A stretch of 64,000 nt of DNA from Singulisphaera sp. GP187 (GTDB taxonomy: Bacteria; Planctomycetota; Planctomycetia; Isosphaerales; Isosphaeraceae), in assembly GCF_900129635.1 (NCBI RefSeq), contig NZ_FSRB01000002.1, positions 2,818,727-2,882,726 of the forward strand. The letters are read 5' to 3'. Positions 1-9,479 of this stretch are shown one piece after another (the first letter of the stretch is position 1; every line of letters begins with the position of its first letter). A program made the translations under genes and the position numbers. Under the pieces are notes generated by a model, which had not been told where the DNA came from, searched no databases, and saw only the letters and a program-made list of their open reading frames with translations.

Positions 1-606
1 CAAGCGATGTTCGTCGCCGGCTGCGGAGCCGACCAGAACCCGCTCCCCCGCCGCACCGTCGAGCTCGCCAAAGGTTACGGTGAGCGGCTTGCTCAAGGCG
101 TGCAGCGCGTCCTCGACGCGGCCATGGAACCGATCACGACCCCCTTGAAAACGTCCTACTCCGAAATCGACCTTGGCTTCGGCACGTTGCCGACGCGTGA
201 CGAGATCAAAAAGGAGGCAAGCTCGAAGACCCTGGCCATCGCCAACCGTGCCAAGGCGATGCTGCAAACCCTCGATGCGAAGGGACAATTGCCAACGAGC
301 TATCCCTATCCCGTCCAGGCCTGGCGGCTCGGCGAGCTGACCTGGGTCTTCCTGGGCGGGGAGGTCGTCGTCGACTACTCGTTGCGGTTCAAGCGCAACC
401 TCGGTTCGTCGCACACCTGGGTTTCGTCCTATTGCAACGACGTCTGCGCCTACATCCCGTCGTACCGGGTGCTCAAGGAGGGCGGGTATGAAGGGGCCAC
501 CTCCATGATCTATTACGGCCAACCCACCGTCTGGTCGGAAAAGGTGGAGGAAGACATCATTGATGCCGTCAACCGCGCGGCGAAAACGATCGAACCGGCA
601 CACTGA
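1..606 (+). CDS. Neutral/alkaline ceramidase-like protein, C-terminal part (truncated by window start)
   Basis: The reading frame is open from base 1, with two codons before the first ATG at 7, so the real start lies outside the window. The visible 201 residues resemble the C-terminal half of the neutral/alkaline non-lysosomal ceramidase-like family common in planctomycetes. Features are an N-terminal GCGADQNP stretch, a WVFLGGEVVVDYS segment and a terminal YGQPTVWSEKVEEDI segment. Such proteins are usually exported hydrolases, and the true substrate in planctomycetes is not known. The gene ends 24 bp before the stop codon of a convergent MFS gene, with no obvious terminator between. The family call is from recognition of the C-terminal segment only. 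Confidence 0.75.
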   Translation, partial: QAMFVAGCGADQNPLPRRTVELAKGYGERLAQGVQRVLDAAMEPITTPLKTSYSEIDLGFGTLPTRDEIKKEASSKTLAIANRAKAMLQTLDAKGQLPTSYPYPVQAWRLGELTWVFLGGEVVVDYSLRFKRNLGSSHTWVSSYCNDVCAYIPSYRVLKEGGYEGATSMIYYGQPTVWSEKVEEDIIDAVNRAAKTIEPAH

Positions 607-630
607 TCGTGCGCCTCAATACGCTCAACG

Positions 631-1938
631 TCAGCGCGCCTCGCGCTGAGCCAAGCAGAGGGGTTGCGCCGAAGGCTTGACCAGGAGCCAGGTGACGACC
701 CCGCCCACACCGACCACCGCACAAACAGATGATGACACGGTCATCGCATACGTCACCCCAAAGTGGCTCGCGACGTAGCCGGTCCAGAGTGAGCCGAGCG
801 GGACGGATCCCGAATAGGCGATGATCCAGATCGCCATCACGCGGCCGCGCAGGTGGTCGGGAAGCGCGTTCTGGATCATCGTCTGCGTCGAGGCATAGAA
901 CAAGACGGCCCCAAATCCGACGCCGAACAGGCAGACGGAGGCCGTGGCCAATCGCACGGCGGGGAAGGCGACCAGCCCCGCCAACGGCGGGAACCAGGCT
1001 GAGGCCGCCAGCGCGACCGCGAAAATGAGGAGACCGGCGAGGACGAGCCACTCCTTGCTCTCCGCGCTGCTGAATGAGGCCATCCAGAACGCCCCGACCG
1101 TCGCCCCGACCCCACTGCACGCCAGGAGCACGCTATAGCCCCGGACGTCGGTCCCGACAACCCGCGTGGCGTAGGCCGGGATCATGGAGTCGTAGCCCAT
1201 GCCGACCACTCCGAAGAAGGTCATGAGCACGAAGAGGATCATGACCCTACGATCGCTGCCGATGAACGCAAACCCACCGAGCACTTCCGCCAGACCCTTA
1301 GCTCCTTGCGGGCGGCGGCGCGCGGGAAGCCTGATCGCCAACACGGCGACGATCGCGGCAAGATAGCTGGCGCCGTTCAAGGCGAAGCAGGCGGTCGCGC
1401 CAAGCCCTGCATAGATCAGGCCCGCCAGCGCGGGACCGATCACCCTCGACGCGTTGAAAAGTCCCGAGTTGAGCGCAATCGCATTGCTCAGGTCGGCGCG
1501 TCCGACCACGTCGTAGAGGAAGACCTGGCGGCTGGGCATCTCGAACGTCACGCAGACGCGGGTCAGCATCAAGATCACGATCAGATGCCAGACCTGGACG
1601 ATGCCGAAGCCGATCAGAAAAGTGACGGCAAAGGCCAAGACCATCTGCGCGACTTCCATGATCAAGATCATCCGCCGAGGGACGACTCGATCGGCGATCA
1701 CCCCCGCAATCAGCCCGACGACCAGGCCGGGGAACAGCGCCGCCGCGCCAACGACGCCGAGCATCGACTCCGAGTGTGTTTTCTCGAAGACGATCCAGTT
1801 GATCGCCGCCCCTTGCAGCCAGGTACCGATCAGGCTGATTCCCTGGCCGAGATAAAACCGTCGATAGTTCGGGTTGGCCAACGCCGCAAAGGTTCGAGAG
1901 CGAATCGGAGCACGATCAGAGGCGAGAGCGTTGGCCAT
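631..1938 (-). CDS. MFS transporter, EntS-like exporter type
   Basis: This 435-aa polytopic membrane protein begins with a basic segment (NPNYRRFYLGQGIS) and then shows about twelve hydrophobic spans. That is the pattern of the major facilitator superfamily subgroup containing EntS and macrolide efflux proteins. The loop after the second span carries ADRVVPRRMIL, matching the MFS signature between helices 2 and 3. The start at 1938 gives the expected short cytoplasmic N-terminus. It is probably an efflux pump, but nothing in the sequence identifies the substrate. The next gene upstream on the same strand starts about 1.6 kb away and is also a transporter, so this is a minus-strand transporter block. 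Confidence 0.85.
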   Translation of the reverse strand: MANALASDRAPIRSRTFAALANPNYRRFYLGQGISLIGTWLQGAAINWIVFEKTHSESMLGVVGAAALFPGLVVGLIAGVIADRVVPRRMILIMEVAQMVLAFAVTFLIGFGIVQVWHLIVILMLTRVCVTFEMPSRQVFLYDVVGRADLSNAIALNSGLFNASRVIGPALAGLIYAGLGATACFALNGASYLAAIVAVLAIRLPARRRPQGAKGLAEVLGGFAFIGSDRRVMILFVLMTFFGVVGMGYDSMIPAYATRVVGTDVRGYSVLLACSGVGATVGAFWMASFSSAESKEWLVLAGLLIFAVALAASAWFPPLAGLVAFPAVRLATASVCLFGVGFGAVLFYASTQTMIQNALPDHLRGRVMAIWIIAYSGSVPLGSLWTGYVASHFGVTYAMTVSSSVCAVVGVGGVVTWLLVKPSAQPLCLAQREAR

Positions 1939-2058
1939 GAAGGTCCTGAGGGCGGGAGAATCGCTTCGGCCTTGGGGAGGGGCCGCGGTTGGCTACTTCA
2001 TTATGGCGAGATCCTCCGCCCCGGACAACGTCACCCACCTGGCTCTCGGCCGCGCCTC

Positions 2059-3591
2059 TCAAGCGGTTGGCGCCGGTTCCGAACTGAGCGGGACGTCGGC
2101 AGCATCGGGCAGCTCGCAAGCCGGCAGCGGCTTGGGGATCGGCAGGGCCTGTGACTCCGCGCCGATCGCGGCGAGGAGCGTATAAATCAGGAAGGCCGCC
2201 GCGAATGCGAAGACGGACGAAGGCTGGAGCCGAGAACCGTCGCTCCAACCACCGGCCACGGCGATCAGCGGCACCAGGCCAACCGCGACTCCACACAACC
2301 AGGCCACCAAGCCGGCGGGGTTCAAACCGCGGCGCGGGCCGGGCCAGACACCACGGTTCCGGACGTAGTCGGCCGTCATCGCCCCCACCATCGGCGCGAA
2401 GATCGCGCCCAGCAGCGTGAAGATCTCCTCGAGCCGGATGGCCAGGCCGGTGGCAACCAACGGCCAGGCCGCGGTAGTGCCGATCAAGTTCCAGCCGAGT
2501 CGCGAAATCCGGGGCCAAACCGCCGCGAATCGGTGTCCGATGATGTCGGCGGAGAAACAGGTCTGCGCGAGCGAGGAGAGGGCGAAAAAGAGAAAGATCG
2601 CGCCGGCAAGTTTCTCGGGCAGCCCGAGGACCAGTGCCGTCCGGAAGCTGAAGTTTCCCACCCCCGGCGTGTTCTTCAAGTGGAGCGGAGCCGAGTAGCG
2701 GCCCACGGCCCCGGCCACGGTCAGTAGCGACAGGGTCGCCACGGTCCAGGCGGCGAGCGCCACGCCGATCCAACCGCCCAGGCGGACGTCGCGCTCGGTC
2801 CGATTCACGGCCCCAAAGTCGGCGGCCACGGTCCCCGCGATGGCGAAGAAGCCGAAGATCATTTGGACCATCATCAAGAACGCGCGCGGGCCGCCGTCAA
2901 CCACCGGGGCCGACGTGGCCGGATCGATCTCGAGCGGTCGGAAACTGGGCAATCCGGTCAGCGTCAAAATCATCGCCAGGGCAAGCATCAAGGCGGGGAA
3001 GATCGGGTAGATCTTCATGAGCGCCGCGATGATCCTGACCAGAAAGTGACCGGTCAGCGAGGCCGCGTAAATCCAGACGAGCGACGTGATCAGGATCAGA
3101 GGACTGCGAAGTTCGAGGACCGTGCCGGCACCCGCCCCCAGCGTGAGCGTCATCGGCTCGAGCCACTTGAGACTGACCAAGCCACAGAGACTTAGACCTT
3201 GGAAGGCCCAATCGACCGCATAGAGCGTGGCCACGGCCATGATCAGGATCTGGGCGAGGCCGAACACGATGAACGTCAAACCCACCGTGCCGGTCGTACC
3301 GAAGGTGCTGGAACCGATGACGGTGAACGGCCAGCCGGTCTTCTGGCCCCAGAGGGCCGGAACCCGATAGAGCAGGAAGTAGCAAAGCAGGCTGGCCACG
3401 GCCGCCCCGAGGACGGACCAGCCAATCCCCCCGATAGCCAGGGTGCGCCGGCCGAGTTGGTCGAAAAAGACAGCCCACAAGAAGAAGGCGATGTAACTCG
3501 GCGCCGAGGTCGTCTGCCACCCCTTCCGTTCGAGCGGCGGGTGGCTCAGAGCGGACTGAAGTGCAGGAGAGAATGGGGCGTGTTCCGACAT
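2059..3591 (-). CDS. NCS1-like (cytosine/purine permease type) membrane transporter
   Basis: About 510 aa with roughly twelve hydrophobic spans. The segments FGTTGTVGLTFIVFGLAQ, AADFGAVNRTERDV and a late FTLLGAIFAPMVGAMTADY resemble the NCS1 nucleobase:cation symporter pattern, where an ADYSR-like motif precedes a helix and a G-A-DY motif lies near the end. The match is looser than for a standard CodB-type permease, so the substrate is uncertain. The ATG at 3591 is preferred over the frame's upstream ATG at 3756, because the 55 extra residues are charged, unlike a membrane protein N-terminus, and would cover the terminator-like hairpin at 3684-3715. Confidence 0.6.
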   Translation of the reverse strand: MSEHAPFSPALQSALSHPPLERKGWQTTSAPSYIAFFLWAVFFDQLGRRTLAIGGIGWSVLGAAVASLLCYFLLYRVPALWGQKTGWPFTVIGSSTFGTTGTVGLTFIVFGLAQILIMAVATLYAVDWAFQGLSLCGLVSLKWLEPMTLTLGAGAGTVLELRSPLILITSLVWIYAASLTGHFLVRIIAALMKIYPIFPALMLALAMILTLTGLPSFRPLEIDPATSAPVVDGGPRAFLMMVQMIFGFFAIAGTVAADFGAVNRTERDVRLGGWIGVALAAWTVATLSLLTVAGAVGRYSAPLHLKNTPGVGNFSFRTALVLGLPEKLAGAIFLFFALSSLAQTCFSADIIGHRFAAVWPRISRLGWNLIGTTAAWPLVATGLAIRLEEIFTLLGAIFAPMVGAMTADYVRNRGVWPGPRRGLNPAGLVAWLCGVAVGLVPLIAVAGGWSDGSRLQPSSVFAFAAAFLIYTLLAAIGAESQALPIPKPLPACELPDAADVPLSSEPAPTA

Positions 3592-3683
3592 TTTCGAGAA
3601 AGACTCAAAGTAGACAGGGTGCTCCTCCGAATCGGTTCCGCTTGGATCGGATCTCGAGCGAGAGGGTCCCACACGCCTTAACG

Positions 3684-3715
3684 GAAAACGCGGCCCGAGG
3701 GACTCAGGCCGCGAC
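3684..3715 (-). terminator. Rho-independent terminator downstream of the minus-strand MFS gene
   Basis: Read on the minus strand, a 7-bp GC stem (CGCGGCC pairing with GGCCGCG, positions 3689-3713) encloses an 11-nt loop and is followed at once by TTTT. It lies about 60 bp after the stop codon of the MFS gene at 3776-5347 and before the start of the NCS1-like gene, so it should separate these two transcription units. Confidence 0.65.
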
Positions 3716-3775
3716 ACGGTTTCCAGAAGGTATCGGTGTTTCCGCTCTCCGGTCAAGAGAAGCGACGATCGTCGC

Positions 3776-5347
3776 TCACAGCTCGGCCGGACCGACCGCC
3801 CCTCCCATCATCAAAAGCGCCTCTTCCTTTTCGCTAATCAGGATCTTCGGCTGATAGCCCCCCTGCGACTTGAAGTAGACAATCAGGGCGAGGTAACAGA
3901 CGAACATGATGCAGGGGAAGATCGCCACCGTCGCCAGGGCCCGCTTCTTGGCCAGCCCTTGAATCGACTCGATCTGTCCCTTCTTCTCCTCGGGAAGGTT
4001 GTCGATCTTCTTCTGGTCGAGTGGTTGATACTTGCCGAAAACGCTCGACTTCGGCGCATCGACCACCGAGGCATAGACCTCGGGGTTTTGGACCTTGAGC
4101 TCGCGCCCGGCCTCCTTGTCCTGGATATTACCAAGCAAGGCGGCGCCGATCACGCCGACGGCCAACATCCCCACGCCGCCCGTCGTGTTGAGCGTGAGCG
4201 CGCCCCCCTTGGGGAACTGCTCGGCCACGACTCCGAGCATGGTCGGCCAGAAGAACGTTTTCCCGAAGCCGTAGAGCGTCGCCGCCGCGAGAATCGCCCC
4301 GCCCGTGGCCTTCGAGAGAAACATGAGTCCGCAGGCCGCCACCAAGGCGCTACCGGCCAGCAAGCCGAGCGGCGACAACTTGTGAACGATCGGTCCGGCG
4401 AAGAACCGAAGAATCAGCATGATGGTCGAGGTGTAGATCAAGACCCAGCCGCCGTTGAGCCCGAGTCGTTCCATCTCGGGGCCCATCAGGTCGCCGATCC
4501 AGCTATCCGTTCCGAGCTCGGTGGTCGCCAGGGGGACCATGATCAGCAAGAGGAAGATGAACAACGGTTGGCCGAGTGTGCGAACGTAGGCGCCGTAGGC
4601 GGCGACGAGGACCACCGAGATCGCAACTTGCACCCCTGTGTTCAGCTCAAACGTGTTGCCGAGCTCGCGAACGATCAGGCCAACGACGATCGCCGCGCCC
4701 AGGATGCCCACCTGCTGAAGCATCGGCTTGTACGACACGCCGGCCGCCACCCGCTCGTTCACCGGGAACTTGCGTCCGATCATCATAATTCCATAAGCGA
4801 TCACCGGAATGAACAAGAGGGCAACTTTAAACCTCCAATTCGTGGAGCCCATCGCCATCGCGAGAATTCCGCCGAGCACCAAGCCGCCGGGCCAACCCGC
4901 GTGCAGCATGTTAAGCCACTTCGTCTTCTCGCGTGCAAACAGGGTTGCAACCACGGGATTGATCACCGCCTCGACCGTGCCGTTGCCCAGCGCGACAACG
5001 AAGGTGGCCCAGTAGAGGCTCTTGTAACCGGTCGCCGTGATCGTCAGGTAGGCGGACACCACGTGACAGAGGAACGCGAAGACCATTGCCTTCCCGTAAC
5101 CGATCTTGTCGATGATCAGGCTAAACAGCACGATGCTGATCGAGAACGGCCAGAGCCCCACTCCGAAAATCTGCCCCTGCTCCGTTTTGCTCAGACTGAA
5201 TTCCCGGCCCCAGTCGGCAATAATCTGAGTGCGAACGACAAAGCCGAACGCCGTGGCAATCAGCGCAATGAAACAGGCCCAGAAGAGCAGCTTCTCGTCT
5301 CTCCCTGCCTTATCCATCGGGGGGACGTCGCTAATAAATTCGTCCAT
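3776..5347 (-). CDS. MFS transporter, sugar/nucleoside type
   Basis: A 523-aa MFS protein with about twelve spans. An insertion of about 70 mostly hydrophilic residues (DKEAGRELKVQNPEVYAS onward) precedes the last span, and there is a soluble C-terminal tail. The first loop (IDKIGYGKAMVFAF) fits the MFS inter-helix motif. The start at 5347 is supported by purine-rich GAGAGGGACC upstream. The large loop before the last helix appears in several planctomycete MFS proteins related to sugar or nucleoside symporters. The substrate is not readable. The gene ends before a hairpin terminator. Confidence 0.8.
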   Translation of the reverse strand: MDEFISDVPPMDKAGRDEKLLFWACFIALIATAFGFVVRTQIIADWGREFSLSKTEQGQIFGVGLWPFSISIVLFSLIIDKIGYGKAMVFAFLCHVVSAYLTITATGYKSLYWATFVVALGNGTVEAVINPVVATLFAREKTKWLNMLHAGWPGGLVLGGILAMAMGSTNWRFKVALLFIPVIAYGIMMIGRKFPVNERVAAGVSYKPMLQQVGILGAAIVVGLIVRELGNTFELNTGVQVAISVVLVAAYGAYVRTLGQPLFIFLLLIMVPLATTELGTDSWIGDLMGPEMERLGLNGGWVLIYTSTIMLILRFFAGPIVHKLSPLGLLAGSALVAACGLMFLSKATGGAILAAATLYGFGKTFFWPTMLGVVAEQFPKGGALTLNTTGGVGMLAVGVIGAALLGNIQDKEAGRELKVQNPEVYASVVDAPKSSVFGKYQPLDQKKIDNLPEEKKGQIESIQGLAKKRALATVAIFPCIMFVCYLALIVYFKSQGGYQPKILISEKEEALLMMGGAVGPAEL

Positions 5348-6220
5348 CGGAGCCGGTCCCTCTCATCCCAAGCGTGGTGGTCACGATTACCATCAATCGA
5401 TCAATCAATCATGCAACGATCAAAGCCATCGCTTGCTCGTCGCGCACCCACCCTCAGATCCGGCCCACCAAGTCTAATCCGCAGCGGGTAAGGTCCCTTG
5501 CGGAAAAAAAGAGCCGGATGACCTGAATCAAGCGGGCAGACACTCGTTCGTCCGATCCAACGGATTACGTGCGATCGTCATGTCATACCCGAGCGGTCGG
5601 CGCATCGCAATGCCCAAGCAAGGTATGCGTCAGACTGAGCAATCTCGACGGCCTCGGTTTTCCTCATTGGGACGATCGTGAGGATGGGAATCCTCCCGCT
5701 CCATCCCGTGAATCCGGCTGACCGAAGGCGGATCTCCCTGTTCCATCGGCACACCGGTCATCGCGACCGGGCCCTGGACCGGCCCGCGCGGTTCGACGGC
5801 GCGGGTTCGGCTCCCCATGGTCCCGGCGTTCGGATTCGATCGGGGCGACCCGTTCGGGAGCCTGGGGGCCTTGGGTCGGTCAGTCCTGGAGACACCCGGA
5901 ACCAAGTGCTTTGTCGTGCATGTGTCGCCTGGCGGTCCTAGACACTTGGAACCAACGACTCTATATTATTGAGTGGAGTATCGGCGAGTTTTCGTCATCG
6001 AGCCGATGGTGCTCACCTGGGATCGTTCCGTCGAGTCCGTTGTCGTCGACCTCGGCGATGACCAGTCGGAAAGGACGGTGGTGAAATCGGTGGGCCTGCC
6101 GATGCAGTCGTCAGTGACCGCGATCTTGCTCAACCTCCCCGAACGGACGTGGGCATCGACCGCACCCTGTGAGCGTGTTTGCTCGGGCCCGCTTGGTGAC
6201 CGGCGCGTCATACTCTCGCT
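5348..6220. other. Intergenic region without a supported gene
   Basis: About 870 bp upstream of the MFS gene. Short open frames exist on both strands, but none has a ribosome binding site together with a recognisable protein feature. The stretch at 5395-5415 has a small ATCAATC repeat, and 5700-5900 is rich in short GC hairpins. It probably carries the MFS promoter on the minus strand. Nothing else can be named. Confidence 0.5.
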
Positions 6221-6395
6221 CCCTACCAGGCCTTGGATCTCCGACCGCTTCCCCCAATAATCAATTAGAAACCACCCGATCAGTCGCCGACTCCGGCCCC
6301 CCCCTCCTGATCTGATCGAGTGGCTCGATTGGAACGCTCTTTCCTGCTGACCTTTCCTCCCCGGGTTGGCTCCCTTGCCGTTCCTACCGATCCAC
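6221..6395 (+). pseudogene. Decayed copy of the 5' end of the following LEPR-XLL gene
   Basis: This stretch aligns by eye with 6424-6580, the leader and first codons of the next gene. Both begin CCTTGGA followed by CCGCTTCCC, and both carry a related segment running from GATCTG through TCCTGCTG to TTGGCTCCC or CTGGCTCCC with ordered spacing. Read in the gene's frame the copy has stop codons and at least one extra base, so it cannot encode a protein. The antisense translations of the two copies also match (GRKGQQERAFQ against GREGQQDAIFQ). It looks like a partial tandem duplication that has degraded. Confidence 0.55.
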
Positions 6396-6464
6396 GGCAA
6401 TTGACCCTTGCCGCGGTCGCGGACCTTGGACCGCTTCCCAGAGAGATCCATCAGGAATCACTTG

Positions 6465-7148
6465 ATGAGACGCCAATTTGAGTTCCATCCCGATCTGTCC
6501 GAATGCGTCCTGGAAGATCGCGTCCTGCTGGCCCTCCCTCCCGGACTGGCTCCCTCGCCCTTTATGCAGATCAACTCGGCAACGAATCAAATGGTGCCCG
6601 CTGGCACAGGCGGAGGTGGCGGCAGCACGGGTGGAAACCTCGTAAACCCCGGCCCCACGTATTTCTACCTCCGGATTGGGGTCAGCCTCGGCGCCTCCCA
6701 GGCCGGCTCAACGATCGGCGGAACGGTCTCGGTCTTCGGCCTCAACACCCGCGCGACCGCCCTCGGTGGCGGCGGAGGAGGAGGCGGTGGTGGCGGAGGC
6801 GGTGGTGGACGAAATGGAACCGGAGGTAACCGAGGCTTTGGCGCCAGCTTCAGCTCCGGGTTCAGCTTCGCCCTCAGCAGTCTCAATAACTTTGGGACAA
6901 ATTTTCCGACCCTGGGATCGATCCCGGTGCATACCTACGGCGGAGGCGGTGATCCTGTACCTGATGCCCCGGCGAACTCGAACAACTCCGGCAATGCCCC
7001 CGAGGCGGCCCCGAACGACCAACTCACTCCCCAACCCGGCGCCGACAAGGCTGAACAAGTCCCCAGCGTGGACCTCGCGAATCGTTCGCTGGGAAAGAGC
7101 CGATCAGCCGCGTCCGCACTGTTGAAAGGTCCGGCCCCAGCGAATTAA
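6465..7148 (+). CDS. Gly-rich exported protein with LEPR-XLL type N-terminal motif
   Basis: 227 aa. The start at 6465 is chosen over the in-frame ATG at 6408 because AGGAAT lies about 8 nt upstream and because translation then begins MRRQFEFHPDLSECVLEDRV. The segment VLEDRVLLAL matches the LEPR-XLL type signal seen near the N-terminus of many planctomycete surface or exported proteins. The rest is low complexity: a poly-Gly stretch around residues 102-115, Ser/Asn-rich segments and a Pro/Asn-rich C-terminus. No enzymatic domain is visible. A structural or surface role is a guess. It ends one base before the stop codon of a convergent gene. Confidence 0.7.
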   Translation: MRRQFEFHPDLSECVLEDRVLLALPPGLAPSPFMQINSATNQMVPAGTGGGGGSTGGNLVNPGPTYFYLRIGVSLGASQAGSTIGGTVSVFGLNTRATALGGGGGGGGGGGGGGGRNGTGGNRGFGASFSSGFSFALSSLNNFGTNFPTLGSIPVHTYGGGGDPVPDAPANSNNSGNAPEAAPNDQLTPQPGADKAEQVPSVDLANRSLGKSRSAASALLKGPAPAN

Positions 7149-7529
7149 TCACCCCTGATCCCACCCTCTGGCATTCCTCTGCAGAGCCGTTGCCGTCGCG
7201 AATCCCCCCCCATCCGAACTATCGAAGCATGACGACAGGAATGGTCGGCCCGCAGACGCGTATTTGCCCTTCATCCGCTCGTGGTATGCTCGAAAGCTAC
7301 GCCAAAAGCAGAATCTCCCGCCCTGCGACGTCGGGGGCGGTGGCTGTTGAAAGCCAGCAGGCGCCGGCGAAAAGGCCAGGGGAAAGAGTAAATCCTGTAC
7401 CTTGTCGGCCTCTCGCTGATGAAACTGTGCGCATCGCTGGTAGCCAATTGCTCGGCAAGTTACTGCCAACATAACCGCCGTGAGCGCGACGAACGTCATC
7501 AACCGGCGGGTGCGAAAGTGATTTACCAT
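7149..7529 (-). CDS. Small single-span membrane protein of planctomycete type
   Basis: About 126 aa. It starts VNHFRTRRLMTFVALTAVM, a basic segment followed by one hydrophobic span, then YQRCAQFHQREAD and a later YHERMKGKYASA segment. This layout (TM helix, YxR..AxxH, then AYHxRMxxKYxxA near the C-terminus) is a common uncharacterised planctomycete protein type, known to me only by recurrence. Candidate starts are 7529, with AGGACC upstream, and 7574. Function unknown. It abuts the convergent LEPR-XLL gene with no spacer. Confidence 0.55.
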   Translation of the reverse strand: MVNHFRTRRLMTFVALTAVMLAVTCRAIGYQRCAQFHQREADKVQDLLFPLAFSPAPAGFQQPPPPTSQGGRFCFWRSFRAYHERMKGKYASAGRPFLSSCFDSSDGGGFATATALQRNARGWDQG

Positions 7530-7777
7530 CGGATGGCGCAGGTCCTGGAGTGCGAACTTTTCGCCCTTGCTCATTTCGTCGCGGTTGGCTACGACGGCAA
7601 GACCTGATTGGCCAGCGTTCCCGGGGCGGGTTGGCAACGCCATGAGGAGGTGACAGCGGGCGTAACTCCTTAGCCAATGATTCCAAATATTCATCCGTGT
7701 CTCATTTCGATAACCGAAATGAGACATGATGATTCTCGGAGCGAATACGCTTCTTCAGCCCCCCGTGAACGCTTGGT

Positions 7778-8923
7778 TTAGCGGATCAGGTACTGGGCGA
7801 TCACGTTCCGCTGGATCTCATTGGTTCCCGAGTAAATCGTGCTGCCGATGCTATCTCGAAGATCCCGTTCGATCCCGGTTTCCGAGACATACCCGGCTGC
7901 ACCGAACAACTGGACGGCATCAAGGCTGTTCTTGACATAACAATCGGAGACGTGGAGCTTCGCCATCGCCGACTGGAGCGTGGCGTCCTTCCCCTGCGCC
8001 TTGAGCCAGCCGATCCGGTAGACCAAGGGACGGCACGTTTCCAGCCGTAATGCCATGTCGACGATCTTGTTCGCCACCGACTGGTTCTTGCTGATCGGCT
8101 TGCCGAACTGCTTCCGGTTCCGGACATGAGCAATACAGCGTTCGAGTTGCCGCTTCATCGTACCCAAGGCGCTCGCGAGGATCGCGCCTCGCTCCCATTC
8201 CATCGAGCAGTTGAAGACCTCCGCGCCACGGCCCTCGCGACCGAGCAGGCTCTCCGACGGCAATTCGCAGTCGTCCAACGCGAGCTCGCCCATCGGGACG
8301 GTGCGAACGCCGAGTTTGCGGATCTCGCGGACCACGCGGAAGCCGGGCGTCTCGCGGGGGATGATGAAGGCACTGATGCCCATAACTCCCCGCTCCGGGG
8401 CGGAGGTGGCGTAGCAGACGAACAGGTCGGCCACCGGCCCACTCGTGACCCAGGTTTTCCGGCCGTTGAGGACCCAGCGATCACCGCGACGCTCGGCACG
8501 CGTCTGCATGCTGAAGATGTCGGAGCCCGCGTCAACCTCGCTGGCTCCGTTGGCGCCGACGAGGGTCCCGTCGCAGAGACCGGGCAAGTATTCCCGCTTT
8601 TGCGCCTCGGTCCCATAGCGAAGGATCGGGATCGAGTTGGTCCACATCGAGGCGTTGATGGCAAAGATCAGGCCGTTGTCCGCACAACCGTAGCCAAGCC
8701 CTTCCATGGCCGCGATGGTTGCCTGCAAATCTTGCCCTTTCCCCCCATACTCAAGAGGAATCGGCAGCCCTTGAATCCCGAAGGTCGCACAGCGTTTCCA
8801 CCCCTCGCGCCAGAACTCACGGCGTTCATCTCGGTCCAGCAAGTCGTCGACCAGATTTTCCTTGGCGAACGCGATCGCCCGGTCCTGCCAATCCTGCTGC
8901 ACCACGCTGAGTGAAAAATCCAC
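7778..8923 (-). CDS. Acyl-CoA dehydrogenase
   Basis: About 381 aa, full length for the family. An FAD-dependent enzyme that introduces the alpha-beta double bond into acyl-CoA. Visible features are an N-terminal helical domain, the LPIPLEYGGKGQDL segment, the SEVDAGSDIFSMQTRA and WVLNGRKTWVTSG segments typical of the FAD/substrate domain, and the C-terminal RDSIGSTIYSGTNEIQRN motif with the glutamate region that closes the fold. The GTG at 8923 is preferred to the ATG at 8971 because GGGAGG lies about 7 nt upstream of it. No beta-oxidation partners are adjacent, so the acyl substrate cannot be inferred. Confidence 0.93.
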   Translation of the reverse strand: MDFSLSVVQQDWQDRAIAFAKENLVDDLLDRDERREFWREGWKRCATFGIQGLPIPLEYGGKGQDLQATIAAMEGLGYGCADNGLIFAINASMWTNSIPILRYGTEAQKREYLPGLCDGTLVGANGASEVDAGSDIFSMQTRAERRGDRWVLNGRKTWVTSGPVADLFVCYATSAPERGVMGISAFIIPRETPGFRVVREIRKLGVRTVPMGELALDDCELPSESLLGREGRGAEVFNCSMEWERGAILASALGTMKRQLERCIAHVRNRKQFGKPISKNQSVANKIVDMALRLETCRPLVYRIGWLKAQGKDATLQSAMAKLHVSDCYVKNSLDAVQLFGAAGYVSETGIERDLRDSIGSTIYSGTNEIQRNVIAQYLIR

Positions 8924-9099
8924 CCTCTCGCCTCCCTGCGGTTCGCAAAACTCTCGAGTTCCTCTCCGCACTTTACCCCCAGGAATCGCCCAGGTAAACC
9001 CGCCCTATCCTTCGATCGGGACGGATGCTGCCCATTGACTTGGAGGGGGACGCCTCGCATGATGTGTCTGTTCTCTTCGCGGACGAGCGATCGTTAGCG

Positions 9100-9285
9100 A
9101 GGACAACCAAGTTCACTGTCCCGGTCTAAGGGAAGCCGGTAAGAATCCGGCGCGGCCCCGCCGCTGTAATTGGGAACGTTGCGTTCCGCTCCATGCGAAG
9201 CCACTGCCCGCGCAATCAAAGAGCGGGTGGGAAGGCAGAGCGCAACGATGGCCCATAAGCCAGAAGACCTGACCGGGATCTATCA
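9100..9285 (+). promoter_or_regulatory. Cobalamin (B12) riboswitch
   Basis: The leader holds the ordered core of an AdoCbl-type riboswitch. GGAAGCCGGTAAGAATCCGG lies at 9131-9150, GCGGCCCCGCCGCTGTAAT follows, CCACTGCCCGCG is at 9201, GGGAAGGC near 9230, and the B12 box AGCCAGAAGACCTGACC around 9259-9275. It sits about 200 bp upstream of cobN on the same strand. B12 binding would be expected to lower expression of the downstream run. The exact 5' edge and the expression platform were not resolved, and no strong intrinsic terminator is obvious between the B12 box and the GTG start. Confidence 0.95.
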
Positions 9286-9479
9286 GACCTCTGACGCCTT
9301 CGAGGGTGAGGCAGTCGAGGGATTTCGCGGACGTTCCCCGGTTTCACTGCGCCGTTATTGTTTTGACTTGCGCATTCGAACCCCAAGATCGTCTGTCCCG
9401 TCCTTCGGCATCACACCCTCGATGCGTCTTCTGCGGCGGTGGCTCGGCTTGACCCAGGCCCCCGACGCGCCGAAGGTGG

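Noticed and set aside
5630..6260. Several short open frames on both strands
   Set aside because: No ribosome binding site, family motif or signal peptide was seen. Part of the region also reads as the decayed repeat of the LEPR gene.
6766..6815. GGCGG and GGAGG runs that look like a repeat array
   Set aside because: They encode the poly-Gly part of the LEPR-XLL protein in frame, with no spacer units as in CRISPR.
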